From positions 1 through 64,000 of the forward strand of contig JAEXCN010000497.1 of NCBI GenBank assembly GCA_023402175.1: a stretch of DNA of 64,000 nt, given 5' to 3'. Below are positions 33,526-40,722 of the stretch, one piece after another. Source of the stretch: Pseudomonadota bacterium (lineage in GTDB: Bacteria > Myxococcota_A > Polyangia > Polyangiales > Polyangiaceae). Below the pieces are notes generated by a model. It had not been told where the DNA came from. It made no database searches and saw only the letters and a list, made by a program, of their open reading frames with translations. Both the position numbers and the translations under genes were made by a program. Within the stretch, counting starts at the first letter, position 1. Each line of letters opens with the position of its first letter.

Positions 33526-34599
33526 TCAGCTCTTCTTGGCTGCTGCCATCGCGCTCTTCGAGTGCTTCGCGAGCTTCTCTTCGACGAGCATGTCGGCGAT
33601 GCGGTAGGTCGGCGTTCCGGTCTTCGCGGCCCGATCGGCGATCTCGTAGATCGTGTCGAAGATCGTCATCGTCTTCTCGCGCGCCTTCTGCGGGTCGTAC
33701 CCGACGACTTCCTGCGCGACGTTGACGAGGCCGCCCGCGTTGATCGCGTAGTCGGGCGCGTAGAGGATCCCGCGCGCGTGCACGTCGTCGCCGTGGCGGG
33801 GCTGCGCGAGCTGGTTGTTCGCGGCGCCCGCGACGATGCGAGCCTTGATGCGCGGGATGCTCGTGTCGTTGAGCGCCGAGCCGAGCGCGCACGGAGCGAT
33901 GACGTCGCACTCGATCTCGAAGATCTTGTCGAGCTGGACGATCGTCGCGCCGAACTCGCGCTGCGCACGCTCCGCCTTGAGCGGATCGACGTCGGCGACG
34001 GAGAGCTTCGCGCCCTGCGCGTGGAGCTCCTTGCACAGGTGGTAGCCGACATGGCCGACGCCCTGGACCGCGACGTGGACGCCGTCCATCGAATCGCGCT
34101 TCATGGCGAACTTCACGCACGCCTCGATGCCGCGACGGACGCCGAGCGCCGTGAACGGCGAAGGATCGCCCGAGCCGCCGTGCTGGGGGCCGACACCGGT
34201 GACGTGCTTCGTCACGGTGCGGATCACCTCCATGTCCTCGAGGCCGGTGCCGCTGTCCTCGGCCGTGATGTAGTGGCCGCCGAGGTCGTCGACGAACTTG
34301 CCGAACGCGCGGAACATCGCGACGCGATCGAAGGCTTCCTTCGGGCGGATGAGAACGCTCTTGCCGCCGCCATGCGCGAGACCCGCGAGCGCCGCCTTGT
34401 ACGTCATGCCGCGCGCGAGCCGAAGAGCGTCGACGACGGCGTCCTCGTCGCTGTCGTAGGGCAAGAAGCGACAGCCGCCGAGCGCCGGGCCGAGCCGCGA
34501 ATCGTGGATCGCCACGATCGCCTTCAGGCCGCTCGCCTTGTCGTGCTTGAAGTGAACCTCGCCGTAGTCGTACGCCTTCAGATGACCGAAAAGATCCAT
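33526..34599 (-). CDS. ldh: Leucine dehydrogenase (Glu/Leu/Phe/Val dehydrogenase family)
   Basis: The 357-residue NAD-dependent enzyme interconverts branched-chain amino acids and their 2-oxo acids. Lys68 (MTYKAALAG) and Lys80 (HGGGKSVL) are the substrate and catalytic lysines, and GVGHVGYHLC is the dinucleotide-binding loop followed by the acidic VADVDP. Length and motifs fit leucine dehydrogenase rather than the longer glutamate enzymes; valine or phenylalanine specificity cannot be excluded. The frame is open from 34671, but ATG 34599 follows a strong GGAGGA and matches homologue starts. In myxobacteria the pathway feeds isovaleryl-CoA and branched fatty acids. Confidence 0.88.
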   Translation of the reverse strand: MDLFGHLKAYDYGEVHFKHDKASGLKAIVAIHDSRLGPALGGCRFLPYDSDEDAVVDALRLARGMTYKAALAGLAHGGGKSVLIRPKEAFDRVAMFRAFGKFVDDLGGHYITAEDSGTGLEDMEVIRTVTKHVTGVGPQHGGSGDPSPFTALGVRRGIEACVKFAMKRDSMDGVHVAVQGVGHVGYHLCKELHAQGAKLSVADVDPLKAERAQREFGATIVQLDKIFEIECDVIAPCALGSALNDTSIPRIKARIVAGAANNQLAQPRHGDDVHARGILYAPDYAINAGGLVNVAQEVVGYDPQKAREKTMTIFDTIYEIADRAAKTGTPTYRIADMLVEEKLAKHSKSAMAAAKKS

Positions 34600-34740
34600 T
34601 GCGAGATCCTCCGTAGCACAGTCGAGCCGCGGCCTGGCAAGGCACCGCTTCTCCGATTTGCTGGAGGCCAATCACGCTCGTCGTCTTCGCACCTGGATCG
34701 TTCGTTGATGCAGCGCGCCGTGAACTCGACCGTCAGCAAG

Positions 34741-34774
34741 CGCGCCCCGCGAGCAAGCGTCATCGCGGGGCGCG
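34741..34774 (-). terminator. 12-bp GC-rich hairpin
   Basis: Arms 34741-34752 and 34763-34774 are exact inverted repeats with a 10-nt loop, 22 nt past the stop of the lipoprotein at 34796-35905. It separates that gene from ldh. Confidence 0.6.
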
Positions 34775-34795
34775 ATTCACGTCACTACGAATGAG

Positions 34796-35905
34796 TCATC
34801 CGTCGGTAAGGCGGAAGATCCCCTTGCTCGTGGCGAAGTAGAGCGACTTGTCCAGGAACGTACCGGCACGAACACCCGGGAGCTTCGAGACGAGCTCCGT
34901 CGACGCCGCGGTCGCGGGATCGATCCGAAGCACCTTCCCGGTTGCGCCGCCTGCGGAGGGCTGCGACAGGACGTAGACGCCTTTTGCGCCGACGCCGCCG
35001 AGCACGTTCGTCGCGTCGGAGGGCAGTGAGCCGATGACCGACGGCGCGGTCCCGGGGGCAGCGCTCCTCGACAGCGCCTTCAGCTCGGCGCCGTCGGTCC
35101 AGTAGAGCCGCGCCGCGTCCATCATGAAGCCGTCCGTCGGCCCGCCCTCAGCGAGGAGCGTCGTCGCGATCTCGAGATCGAACTTCACGAGCCGCCCGCG
35201 GTCGCCGGCCGCGTATCCGATGCCTTGATCGACGACGAGGTGATTGAACCACTCGCCCTGATTCGGGACGGAGGGCCCGAATGCCGCCGTCTCGGTCGGC
35301 GGGCTCGCGAACGTGCCTCGACGCGCGATGCGGAAGAACGTGTCGAGCTCGCCCCTCTCGGCCCAGTAGACCATCTTGGGATCGAGCGCGACCGCGGTGG
35401 CGTACGTCGACACGCGCGCGAACCACTCCGGGAGATGCGTGGTGCTCGTGAGCGGGATCCCGATGATCGCCTTCTCGACGGGCTCGGGGGTGAGGCCGAA
35501 GTAGAAGAGCCCGTTCGCGTCCGCAGCGTACGGCGAGCCGCCGTGGTCCTTGTCGATGAGGACGTTCGCCTTGCTCGCGATGTCGTAGCGGAAGAGGGAC
35601 ACGCGACCGTCGGACGACGCGCTGTAATACAGCTTGCCCGCAGCCACGTTGAAGTCCCGGATCTCGCCGATCTGGTCGAGCGTGGCGCCCTCGAGGACGG
35701 TCTCGGGCGCGTTCGACGGGCTCGATTGGCCCGGGTCGCCGGTCTCCGGATCGCCTGTCGTGCCGTCACCACCGTTCCCGCCGTTCCCGTCGCCGCCGTT
35801 GCCGTGCGGGACGTCGTCGCGACCGGGATCGCCGAGGTCGACACGCCCGACGGAGCAACCAAGGACAGCGGGGAGCACGAAGCACAAGAGTCGAACAGGT
35901 TTCAT
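34796..35905 (-). CDS. Propeller-like exported lipoprotein downstream of ECF sigma group
   Basis: The protein has about 369 residues. The signal ends in VLGCS (Cys at about 17), then a Gly-Asn-Asp-rich linker (about residues 25-60), then repeated blades of 40-50 residues with the motif (L/V)YxxxxxxGx(I/L)xR, as in SMP-30/NHL-like beta-propellers of myxobacterial surface proteins. ATG 35905 was chosen over ATG 35911 because GAGGAG ends against 35911 but lies six bases from 35905. A promoter-like box at 35934-35967 lies upstream, matching the one before the sigma gene, so this may be a target of that sigma factor. Confidence 0.65.
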   Translation of the reverse strand: MKPVRLLCFVLPAVLGCSVGRVDLGDPGRDDVPHGNGGDGNGGNGGDGTTGDPETGDPGQSSPSNAPETVLEGATLDQIGEIRDFNVAAGKLYYSASSDGRVSLFRYDIASKANVLIDKDHGGSPYAADANGLFYFGLTPEPVEKAIIGIPLTSTTHLPEWFARVSTYATAVALDPKMVYWAERGELDTFFRIARRGTFASPPTETAAFGPSVPNQGEWFNHLVVDQGIGYAAGDRGRLVKFDLEIATTLLAEGGPTDGFMMDAARLYWTDGAELKALSRSAAPGTAPSVIGSLPSDATNVLGGVGAKGVYVLSQPSAGGATGKVLRIDPATAASTELVSKLPGVRAGTFLDKSLYFATSKGIFRLTDG

Positions 35906-35933
35906 TGTCATCTCCTCGATGAAGCGTCCTCGT

Positions 35934-35967
35934 ACCGATGTACGGCCGGTGCCCGAACCGATCGCTC
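35934..35967 (-). promoter_or_regulatory. Conserved promoter-like box, copy 2
   Basis: On the minus strand this reads GAG-C-GATC-G-GTTCGGGC, five variable bases, then CCGTACATCGGT. Every fixed block is shared with copy 1 at 37627-37659. It overlaps the stop of the upstream gene and sits 28 nt before the lipoprotein start. I read it as a candidate ECF sigma promoter. Confidence 0.5.
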
Positions 35968-36970
35968 AATCGCCCGCGCCGACGAGCGAAGCGACGCGAC
36001 GCGCGCTGACGCTCGACGGATGCTCACGGATCAGCGCCGACGCGGCGCTCTCCGCAAGACGCCGTTCCCCGAGCGCGAGATGCGCTTGCACACGCACGAG
36101 CATGGCCTCGGGTGACAGCGGCGCGTTCTTTCCGTAGCGCTGCTCGAACGCCTCGATCGTCGCGAGTGCACGACGCGCATTGCCCGATCGAAGCTCCGCG
36201 CGAGCGGTGTCGATCGACGCGATCTGCGCTCCGAGCGATGCAGCGCTCGCAGTGTCGTCGCGCACGTCTTCGCGAGGAGACGACGGCGCCGGTGGCGGAG
36301 CCGAGGAAGGCGCCGACGTCGATGGCTCGGGGTCCGGCTCTTCCGAGCGCGTGATCGTCTCGTCGCGCGGAGCCTCGGGCCTCGGCGCCGTCGTGCCGTG
36401 CAGCTTCGCGCTCTGCGTCGATCCTCGCAGGATCATCGTTGGTGCGTCGACGTTCGTAGGCCCGTCGACGTTCGTGGGCGCGTCGACGTTCGCAGACTCT
36501 GGCTCCGCGGCGAGCACCTCCTCGTCCTCGAGCGACAGTGGCTCGTCGATCTCGGGCGCGCTCGGCGCCAAGACAGAGGGCGCGCGCGGGCGCGATGTGC
36601 TGCCCGACGCGACCGTCGCGACCACGGCAGGAGCCGGAGGTACGTCGGCGTGCCGGAGCTCGCCGACGACGACCGCGGTCGTCGCCACGCTGATCGCGCT
36701 CGCGACGAGGAGCTTTGCCCCGAGCGCAGCTGCCCCCTTCGTCGCGACGCTGGCGCCCGCGCTCGCGCCCGCGTGCGCGGCGAGACCACCCTTCACCGCC
36801 GCCGCCGCGGGCGCGGATGCGGTCGTCAATGCCGTCGTCACAGCCGCCGTTCCGGCGACCGCCGCGAGGAGAGCGTCGCGCGCTCCGGGCGATGGAGCTT
36901 CGGCGTCCGCGGCTTCGAACAGTCCGCGCCCGAACTCCGAGAGCTCGTCACGAAGGAGCGGCTCGGTCAT
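35966..36970 (-). CDS. Membrane protein paired with ECF sigma factor (probable anti-sigma or sensor)
   Basis: The protein has 334 residues. A soluble N-terminal 30 residues (with the segment FGRGLFEAADAE) and a long Ala/Val/Thr-rich hydrophobic region (about 35-105) are followed by an extracytoplasmic Pro/Glu/Asp-rich part containing a triple NVD(A/G)PT repeat and a C-terminal helical region (240-334) of TPR type. The start overlaps the sigma stop by ATGA, the classic arrangement for sigma with its anti-sigma. No zinc-binding HxxxCxxC motif is seen, so a standard ZAS anti-sigma domain is absent and the role is inferred from coupling. Confidence 0.6.
   Translation of the reverse strand: MTEPLLRDELSEFGRGLFEAADAEAPSPGARDALLAAVAGTAAVTTALTTASAPAAAAVKGGLAAHAGASAGASVATKGAAALGAKLLVASAISVATTAVVVGELRHADVPPAPAVVATVASGSTSRPRAPSVLAPSAPEIDEPLSLEDEEVLAAEPESANVDAPTNVDGPTNVDAPTMILRGSTQSAKLHGTTAPRPEAPRDETITRSEEPDPEPSTSAPSSAPPPAPSSPREDVRDDTASAASLGAQIASIDTARAELRSGNARRALATIEAFEQRYGKNAPLSPEAMLVRVQAHLALGERRLAESAASALIREHPSSVSARRVASLVGAGD
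36444..36497 (-). repeat. Three 18-nt tandem repeats
   Basis: Units at 36444-36461, 36462-36479 and 36480-36497 share the core cgtcgacgttcg and encode a threefold Asn-Val-Asp-Ala/Gly-Pro-Thr repeat in the protein at 35966-36970. Eighteen bases preserve the frame. Confidence 0.8.
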
Positions 36971-37614
36971 GACTGCTCTCCTCGGTCATCGGTGGGCGTG
37001 CGTGACGGCGCCGGAGCCCGGAGACGCGCCTGCACGCGACGGATCTGTTGGTCGACGAGCGTGCGCGCACGACGAAGTCGCGACGCGACCGTGCCGGCGG
37101 GGACATCGAGGAACGCAGCAACCTCGGTCGCGCTCATGCGTTCGAGCTCCGTCAGGACGAACACGGTACGAAGATCGATCGGCAGCGAGGAAAGGATGTC
37201 GTCGAGGATCGCGCGCCGCCGCGCCGCGGAGAGAGACTCTTCGGGATCGAGCTCGTCCGTAGCGATCTCCGGAGGGTCATCGTTCCAGCTCTCCTCGCGC
37301 ACGCGCGCCCGCACGCGTCGAGCGTTTGCCGCCACGCGGACGGCCGTGGCGAAGAGGAACTTCTTCTCGCGTTCCGGTGGGACGTCGGCGAGGCGATCGG
37401 TGAGGACCAGAAAGACCTGCTGCGCGGCGTCATCCGCGCCCGACTCCGGAACGCCGAGCCGGCGAAGACATCGCCAGACGAACGCGTGATTCGCGAGGAC
37501 GCACGCGCGCATCCGCGCTTCGACCACGCTCCGGTCCATCGGAGGTGCGCGAGTGTCGACACGGGTGTCCCCAGCAATCGCAGCGGCTGGGGTGGAAGCC
37601 AGAGCAATGGCCAT
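36967..37614 (-). CDS. ECF-type RNA polymerase sigma factor
   Basis: The protein has up to 215 residues. Region 2 (VWRCLRRLGVPESGADDAAQQVFLVL in two parts) contains the polar DDAAQQVF core helix, and region 4 shows the helix-turn-helix SATEVAAFLDVPAGTVASRL. Regions 1.1 and 3 are absent, as in the ECF group. The first 25 residues are not typical, and ATG 37539 (Met-Asp-Arg-Ser) is a good alternative start, which would leave room for a transcript from the box at 37627-37659. It is translationally coupled to the downstream membrane protein and follows the exported protein at 37654-38604. Confidence 0.85.
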   Translation of the reverse strand: MAIALASTPAAAIAGDTRVDTRAPPMDRSVVEARMRACVLANHAFVWRCLRRLGVPESGADDAAQQVFLVLTDRLADVPPEREKKFLFATAVRVAANARRVRARVREESWNDDPPEIATDELDPEESLSAARRRAILDDILSSLPIDLRTVFVLTELERMSATEVAAFLDVPAGTVASRLRRARTLVDQQIRRVQARLRAPAPSRTPTDDRGEQS

Positions 37615-37626
37615 GAGGCGCCATTG

Positions 37627-37659
37627 ACCGATGTACGGGCACGCCCGAACTGATCACTC
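37627..37659 (-). promoter_or_regulatory. Conserved promoter-like box, copy 1 (before ECF sigma gene)
   Basis: On the minus strand: GAG-T-GATC-A-GTTCGGGC, four variable bases, then CCGTACATCGGT. The fixed blocks are identical to those of copy 2 at 35934-35967. The spacing between TGATC and CGTAC (14 nt here, 15 in copy 2) is close to ECF promoters with GGAAC/CGTC-type boxes. Autoregulation of the sigma gene is the simplest reading. Confidence 0.5.
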
Positions 37660-38604
37660 GAAATGCACGCCGACACTCGCCGAGCTCGAAAACCCGAGCG
37701 CCGCGACACGATGAGCCGTCGCCGCGGTGCCGAATACGAACGTTTCCGGGGTCAGCGGGAGCGCGGCCCACGCTTCGACCCCGGCGAAGAGGGCCGAGAC
37801 CACATCGATCGTGAGCCGTGCGCCGAGCTCTGCGCCCGCGTAGAAGGTCGCGCGATCGCGCGCATTCGGATAGCCCGATGCGCTCGCCGAGAGGCTCCCC
37901 ATCGAGACCGCGATACAAGGCGCCGCACGCAGCCCGTATCCTCGAAGCGAGAGTGGGCATCCTTCGACGGCGACCGTCGTGAGGTCGAAGCGTGCAGCGC
38001 CGCCGGCCGCTTCCACGGTCCCGAGCCACGCCCGGCGGCCTTCGATGCGCGCTTCGGGCGCCCAACCGGTATTCGATCGAAGCCCGACGCCCGCTTCGAG
38101 CAGAGGACCTGGGCTCGGACCGAGCCCCGCGCCGGCGCCCGCGTTCAGATAGCCGAGAAGCGCGAACGGGGACGGCTTGCTCGGCGCCGCCTGCGGTGCG
38201 CGAGCGGCGTCCGGTAGAGGAGGAGGCGGCTCGGCCTCGACCGCGATCGCGACGAGCAGCGCGCTCGCGTCCACGACCTCTTCGCACGTCGCTGCGTCGA
38301 ACGAGCGCTCGCTGCGCTCTCCCCCCGTGCTCACGATGACGACGCGCGACCGCGCGACGCCGTCGCTCTCACCGGTGACGTGCACGCGTACGCGGATCCC
38401 GGCACGATCCGGCATCGCCACGACGAGTGCACGCCCCTCGCTTCGCGCCTCGATCCGCTCGCGAAACGCCACCGGCGACGGGCATCCGTCGGGCGCGTCG
38501 TAGTCGAGCGTCACGGCGACGGGCGCGCTTGCTTCAGCCCGTGCTGTCGTGACGCAGAAGACCGACCCGAGCGCCGCGCACGCAGCCAGATGGCGAGGTC
38601 GCAT
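37654..38604 (-). CDS. Exported protein upstream of ECF sigma gene
   Basis: The protein has 316 residues. A signal peptide (about 1-24, cut after TTARA) precedes a domain with a Cys pair (PDGCP and ATCEEV), then a Pro-rich bridge with a hydrophobic Ala-Val segment near residue 115, and a C-terminal part (150-316) of alternating Gly-rich strands ending in Phe-Glu that resembles an eight-stranded barrel. ATG 38604 was chosen instead of GTG 38619. I recall similar proteins next to ECF sigma genes in Sorangium-like genomes. It could provide the envelope signal for the sigma system (inference). Confidence 0.55.
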   Translation of the reverse strand: MRPRHLAACAALGSVFCVTTARAEASAPVAVTLDYDAPDGCPSPVAFRERIEARSEGRALVVAMPDRAGIRVRVHVTGESDGVARSRVVIVSTGGERSERSFDAATCEEVVDASALLVAIAVEAEPPPPLPDAARAPQAAPSKPSPFALLGYLNAGAGAGLGPSPGPLLEAGVGLRSNTGWAPEARIEGRRAWLGTVEAAGGAARFDLTTVAVEGCPLSLRGYGLRAAPCIAVSMGSLSASASGYPNARDRATFYAGAELGARLTIDVVSALFAGVEAWAALPLTPETFVFGTAATAHRVAALGFSSSASVGVHFE

Positions 38605-38668
38605 CGGAAGAAAGCGCACGTCGGCAATTGGCTATCACGATGCCGCCGCGTTCGCCTCGTTCTCGTTG

Positions 38669-38755
38669 CCCCGAGAGATTGAACAACGACCGCTTGCTTG
38701 GCGCCTGCGTTCCCTGTGCTCGCAGGCGCTTCGGCTCCCCACCCCGAGAGATTGA
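38669..38755 (+). repeat. Direct repeat pair enclosing a 9-bp stem-loop
   Basis: A 14-nt sequence (ccccgagagattga) occurs at 38669-38682 and again at 38742-38755. Between them, arms 38701-38709 and 38721-38729 form a perfect 9-bp stem with an 11-nt loop. The second copy begins repeat element A. Confidence 0.8.
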
Positions 38756-38817
38756 CCAGGGAGGACGGGAAGCCAGGGAGCCGAGAGGGACTGTCCTCTG
38801 GTCTCTATCGACTCCTG
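38742..38817 (+). repeat. Repeat element copy A
   Basis: It begins CGAGAGATTGACCAGGGAGG, continues through CCAGGGAGCCGAGAGGGA and ends in a C/T-rich stretch. The purine-rich core aligns with copies B and C; it lacks their terminal hairpin. Confidence 0.6.
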
Positions 38818-38821
38818 CCAC

Positions 38822-38944
38822 TGTTTTTCGAGGAGAGATTCACAGGGGGACAGGGCGACAGGGAGATCAGAGGGAGAGGCCTCTTCTCCGTCTTCACCTG
38901 TACCCTCGTCGGGCCCTCACGAAACGCGAAGCGCTCGCTTCGCG
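38822..38944 (+). repeat. Repeat element copy B with terminal hairpin
   Basis: It begins TTTTTCGAGGAGAGATT, followed by CACAGGGGGACAGGGCGACA, AGAGGGAGAGGCC and ACCCTCGTCG, and ends in a perfect 9-bp stem (38925-38933 with 38936-38944) rich in CGAAGCG. Copy C on the other strand has the same blocks in the same order. Confidence 0.75.
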
Positions 38945-39214
38945 AGCACTTCACGTTTCGTTCGGAAAGGAAGATCTCGCTTTCAAGCTCCATCCTTGTT
39001 CCGCAAACGGTGCGCTCTCCAAGCTTTGTCCCGAGACCTTCGGGAGGAGGAGAGCGTCTCGACTTGCCGACGACATCCACGGTTGTCCAGCTCGCACGCG
39101 CGCTCTCGTGACGATGAACGCTGCCACGTGACGCGGGCCGCTCTCCGTCCGAGTCCCGCAGCTGGCAAGGACGCCAGTGCCTGTGCGGAACAAGCTCGCC
39201 GGATGAGCGGGAGG

Positions 39215-39345
39215 CTCAAATTTGCGAGCAAAACGCGAAAGCGTTTTGCGAGAGGCGACGAGGGTCCGGGTCGGAACCGAAGCAAGGCCCCTCCCTCTCG
39301 GCTCCCTGTCTTCCTGTCTCACTGTTAATCTTCTTCTCGAAAAGA
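39215..39345 (-). repeat. Repeat element copy C, inverted, with terminal hairpin
   Basis: On the minus strand: CTTTTCGAGAAGAAGATT, AACAGTGAGACAGGAAGACA, CCGAGAGGGAGGGGCC, ACCCTCGTCG and a 9-bp stem with GAAA tetraloop on the + strand (39228-39236, 39241-39249), closing with CGCAAATTTGAG. It is the inverted counterpart of copy B. Confidence 0.75.
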
Positions 39346-39435
39346 CGAGCGAGCGTCGCCGGCCATGCACACGCGATCCGCAGTCGTCAGGAAGGTGAGC
39401 ACCGTCGGATCACCGTCTGCAGATCGGAAGCGAGA

Positions 39436-39458
39436 CTCAATTTTGCGAGCAAAACGCG
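39436..39458 (-). repeat. Partial repeat copy D
   Basis: These 23 nt match 39215-39237, the tip of copy C, at 22 of 23 positions and in the same orientation. The rest of the element is missing. Confidence 0.75.
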
Positions 39459-39509
39459 CAGCGACGATGCGTGAGCAAGGGTCGCACGCGATGCTTGCAA
39501 GAACGACAA

Positions 39510-39539
39510 CAGGCGCGATGGCTTCTGCCACCGCGCCTG
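39510..39539 (-). terminator. Terminator of the ABC/DUF4340 operon
   Basis: An outer 8-bp stem (39510-39517 with 39532-39539) and an inner 4-bp stem around a 4-nt loop, 28 nt past the stop at 39568; the minus transcript then runs into T-rich TTGTCGTTC. Confidence 0.65.
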
Positions 39540-39567
39540 CGTCTTGTTCGAGCGAGTTGCCGCCGGC

Positions 39568-40620
39568 TCAGTGGCCGTGCGGGTCGCCCATGCCGTGCGG
39601 GTCGCCCATTCCGGGCATGCCGTGCGGCATGCCGGGGATGTCGAGCTTCTTCGGCGCAGAGCCCGCGCCGCCGTCGAGCGACTTCTGGAACTTGGTGACC
39701 TCCGCGGTCGCCCAATCCGCCGAATACGACGGGATGCTGTAGATCGTTTCCGAGCCGTCCTTCATCGCCCAGCGGTTCGTGCCCGTCGACGTCTTGCCGA
39801 CCTTGAGGACGAACTTCCCGGCGTTGTCCTTCAGCTGGATCGTGACCTTCGACTCCGGCTCGTCGAGACCGACGTCGTTCGGCTTCTTGTCGTCGCCGAA
39901 GTCGTCCGCGGTGAGCGCCTTGAACGAGCGGAGCGCGTCCTTGACCTTCTCCTCTTCGAAGCGGTCGATGGCCTTGCCCTTCCAGGTGCCCGACCACTTG
40001 TCGCCTTCCTTCGTGAAGGAGAGCGTGCCGTCCTTCTTCTCGATGGAGAGGCCGTTCGCGTTCTGGTCGTCGAACTTGAAGATCTCGGTCTCGCGGAAGC
40101 CCTTCGCCTCACGCGTGTAGAGGTAGCTCGAGTAGCCCGACACCGCGTAGATGCCCGGCTTGCCGTCGACCATCACCATCTGACCGCGCTGACCCGAGCT
40201 GCCGAAGGTGAGATCGACCTTCTTGTCGCCGCCCTTGTACGCGACGACGTGGACGCCCTTCGCCGGGACCAAGTCGTAGTCCTTCTTCGAGTCTTCGGAC
40301 GCGGTCGAGGCGATGACTTCCTTGGCCTTCAGCTCCTTCAGGTTCTTCACGAGCTGATCGATGTTGGTCTGGTTCGCCGGGGCCTCGACGGGCTTCGTCA
40401 TGACCCACTTGTCGCCCTTCTTCTCGAGGACGATCTCGCCCTTCTCGCCGTTCGTGACGCTGACCTTGTCGAGGTCGTCCGGCACTTTCACGTCGGGCAG
40501 CTCTGCGCTCGTCGTCGAGGACGAGCCGATCTTCTCGTCCTTTCCCTTCGCGTAGTAGATGGCGCCGCCGAGTGCGGCGAGGACGACGACACCTGCAAAC
40601 AGCTTCGTGCTCTGGCTCAT
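39568..40620 (-). CDS. DUF4340-domain protein of Gld-type ABC operon
   Basis: The protein has 350 residues. One N-terminal helix (about 6-23) anchors a Lys/Asp-rich extracytoplasmic chain. Repeated units of the form (K/G)DKWVMTKPVEAPANQ and (K)GDKWSGTWKGKAIDR show the internal duplication of DUF4340, a domain found next to GldG-like proteins. The C-terminus is a His/Gly/Met/Pro tail with three HG(M/H) units that could bind metal. It is the last gene of the operon, separated from the GldG-like gene by 102 nt containing a hairpin. The function is unknown; an accessory role for the exporter is inferred. Confidence 0.75.
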   Translation of the reverse strand: MSQSTKLFAGVVVLAALGGAIYYAKGKDEKIGSSSTTSAELPDVKVPDDLDKVSVTNGEKGEIVLEKKGDKWVMTKPVEAPANQTNIDQLVKNLKELKAKEVIASTASEDSKKDYDLVPAKGVHVVAYKGGDKKVDLTFGSSGQRGQMVMVDGKPGIYAVSGYSSYLYTREAKGFRETEIFKFDDQNANGLSIEKKDGTLSFTKEGDKWSGTWKGKAIDRFEEEKVKDALRSFKALTADDFGDDKKPNDVGLDEPESKVTIQLKDNAGKFVLKVGKTSTGTNRWAMKDGSETIYSIPSYSADWATAEVTKFQKSLDGGAGSAPKKLDIPGMPHGMPGMGDPHGMGDPHGH

Positions 40621-40684
40621 GGATTCAGGCTTCGGGCTTCGGGCTTTTCTGGCTTCAGGAACAAGAGAGAGAGAGACACGCGGC

Positions 40685-40715
40685 CGGGCGAGACACCCTG
40701 AGAGTGTCCCGCCCG
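40685..40715 (-). terminator. Hairpin between GldG-like and DUF4340 genes
   Basis: Arms 40685-40696 and 40704-40715 pair with one mismatch in 12 around a 7-nt loop, eight nt past the GldG-like stop; a CT-rich tract follows on the minus strand. It may attenuate or process the transcript, lowering DUF4340 expression. Confidence 0.5.
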
Positions 40716-40722
40716 ATCCCGA

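Larger units (their letters stand above)
38605..39567. other. Repeat-rich gene-free island
   Basis: This 963-nt region has no credible gene. It lies between the start of the exported protein gene and the end of the ABC operon, and holds at least three degenerate copies of a purine-rich element plus partial copies, several hairpins and the operon terminator. Base composition is less G+C-rich than the flanking genes, with A/T tracts such as TTTTTCGAG and CTCAAATTTGCG. Confidence 0.75.

Noticed and set aside
38698..39111. Open frames inside the repeat island
   Set aside because: They change frame with each repeat copy, have no ribosome site and no domain. The region is better explained by the repeats.
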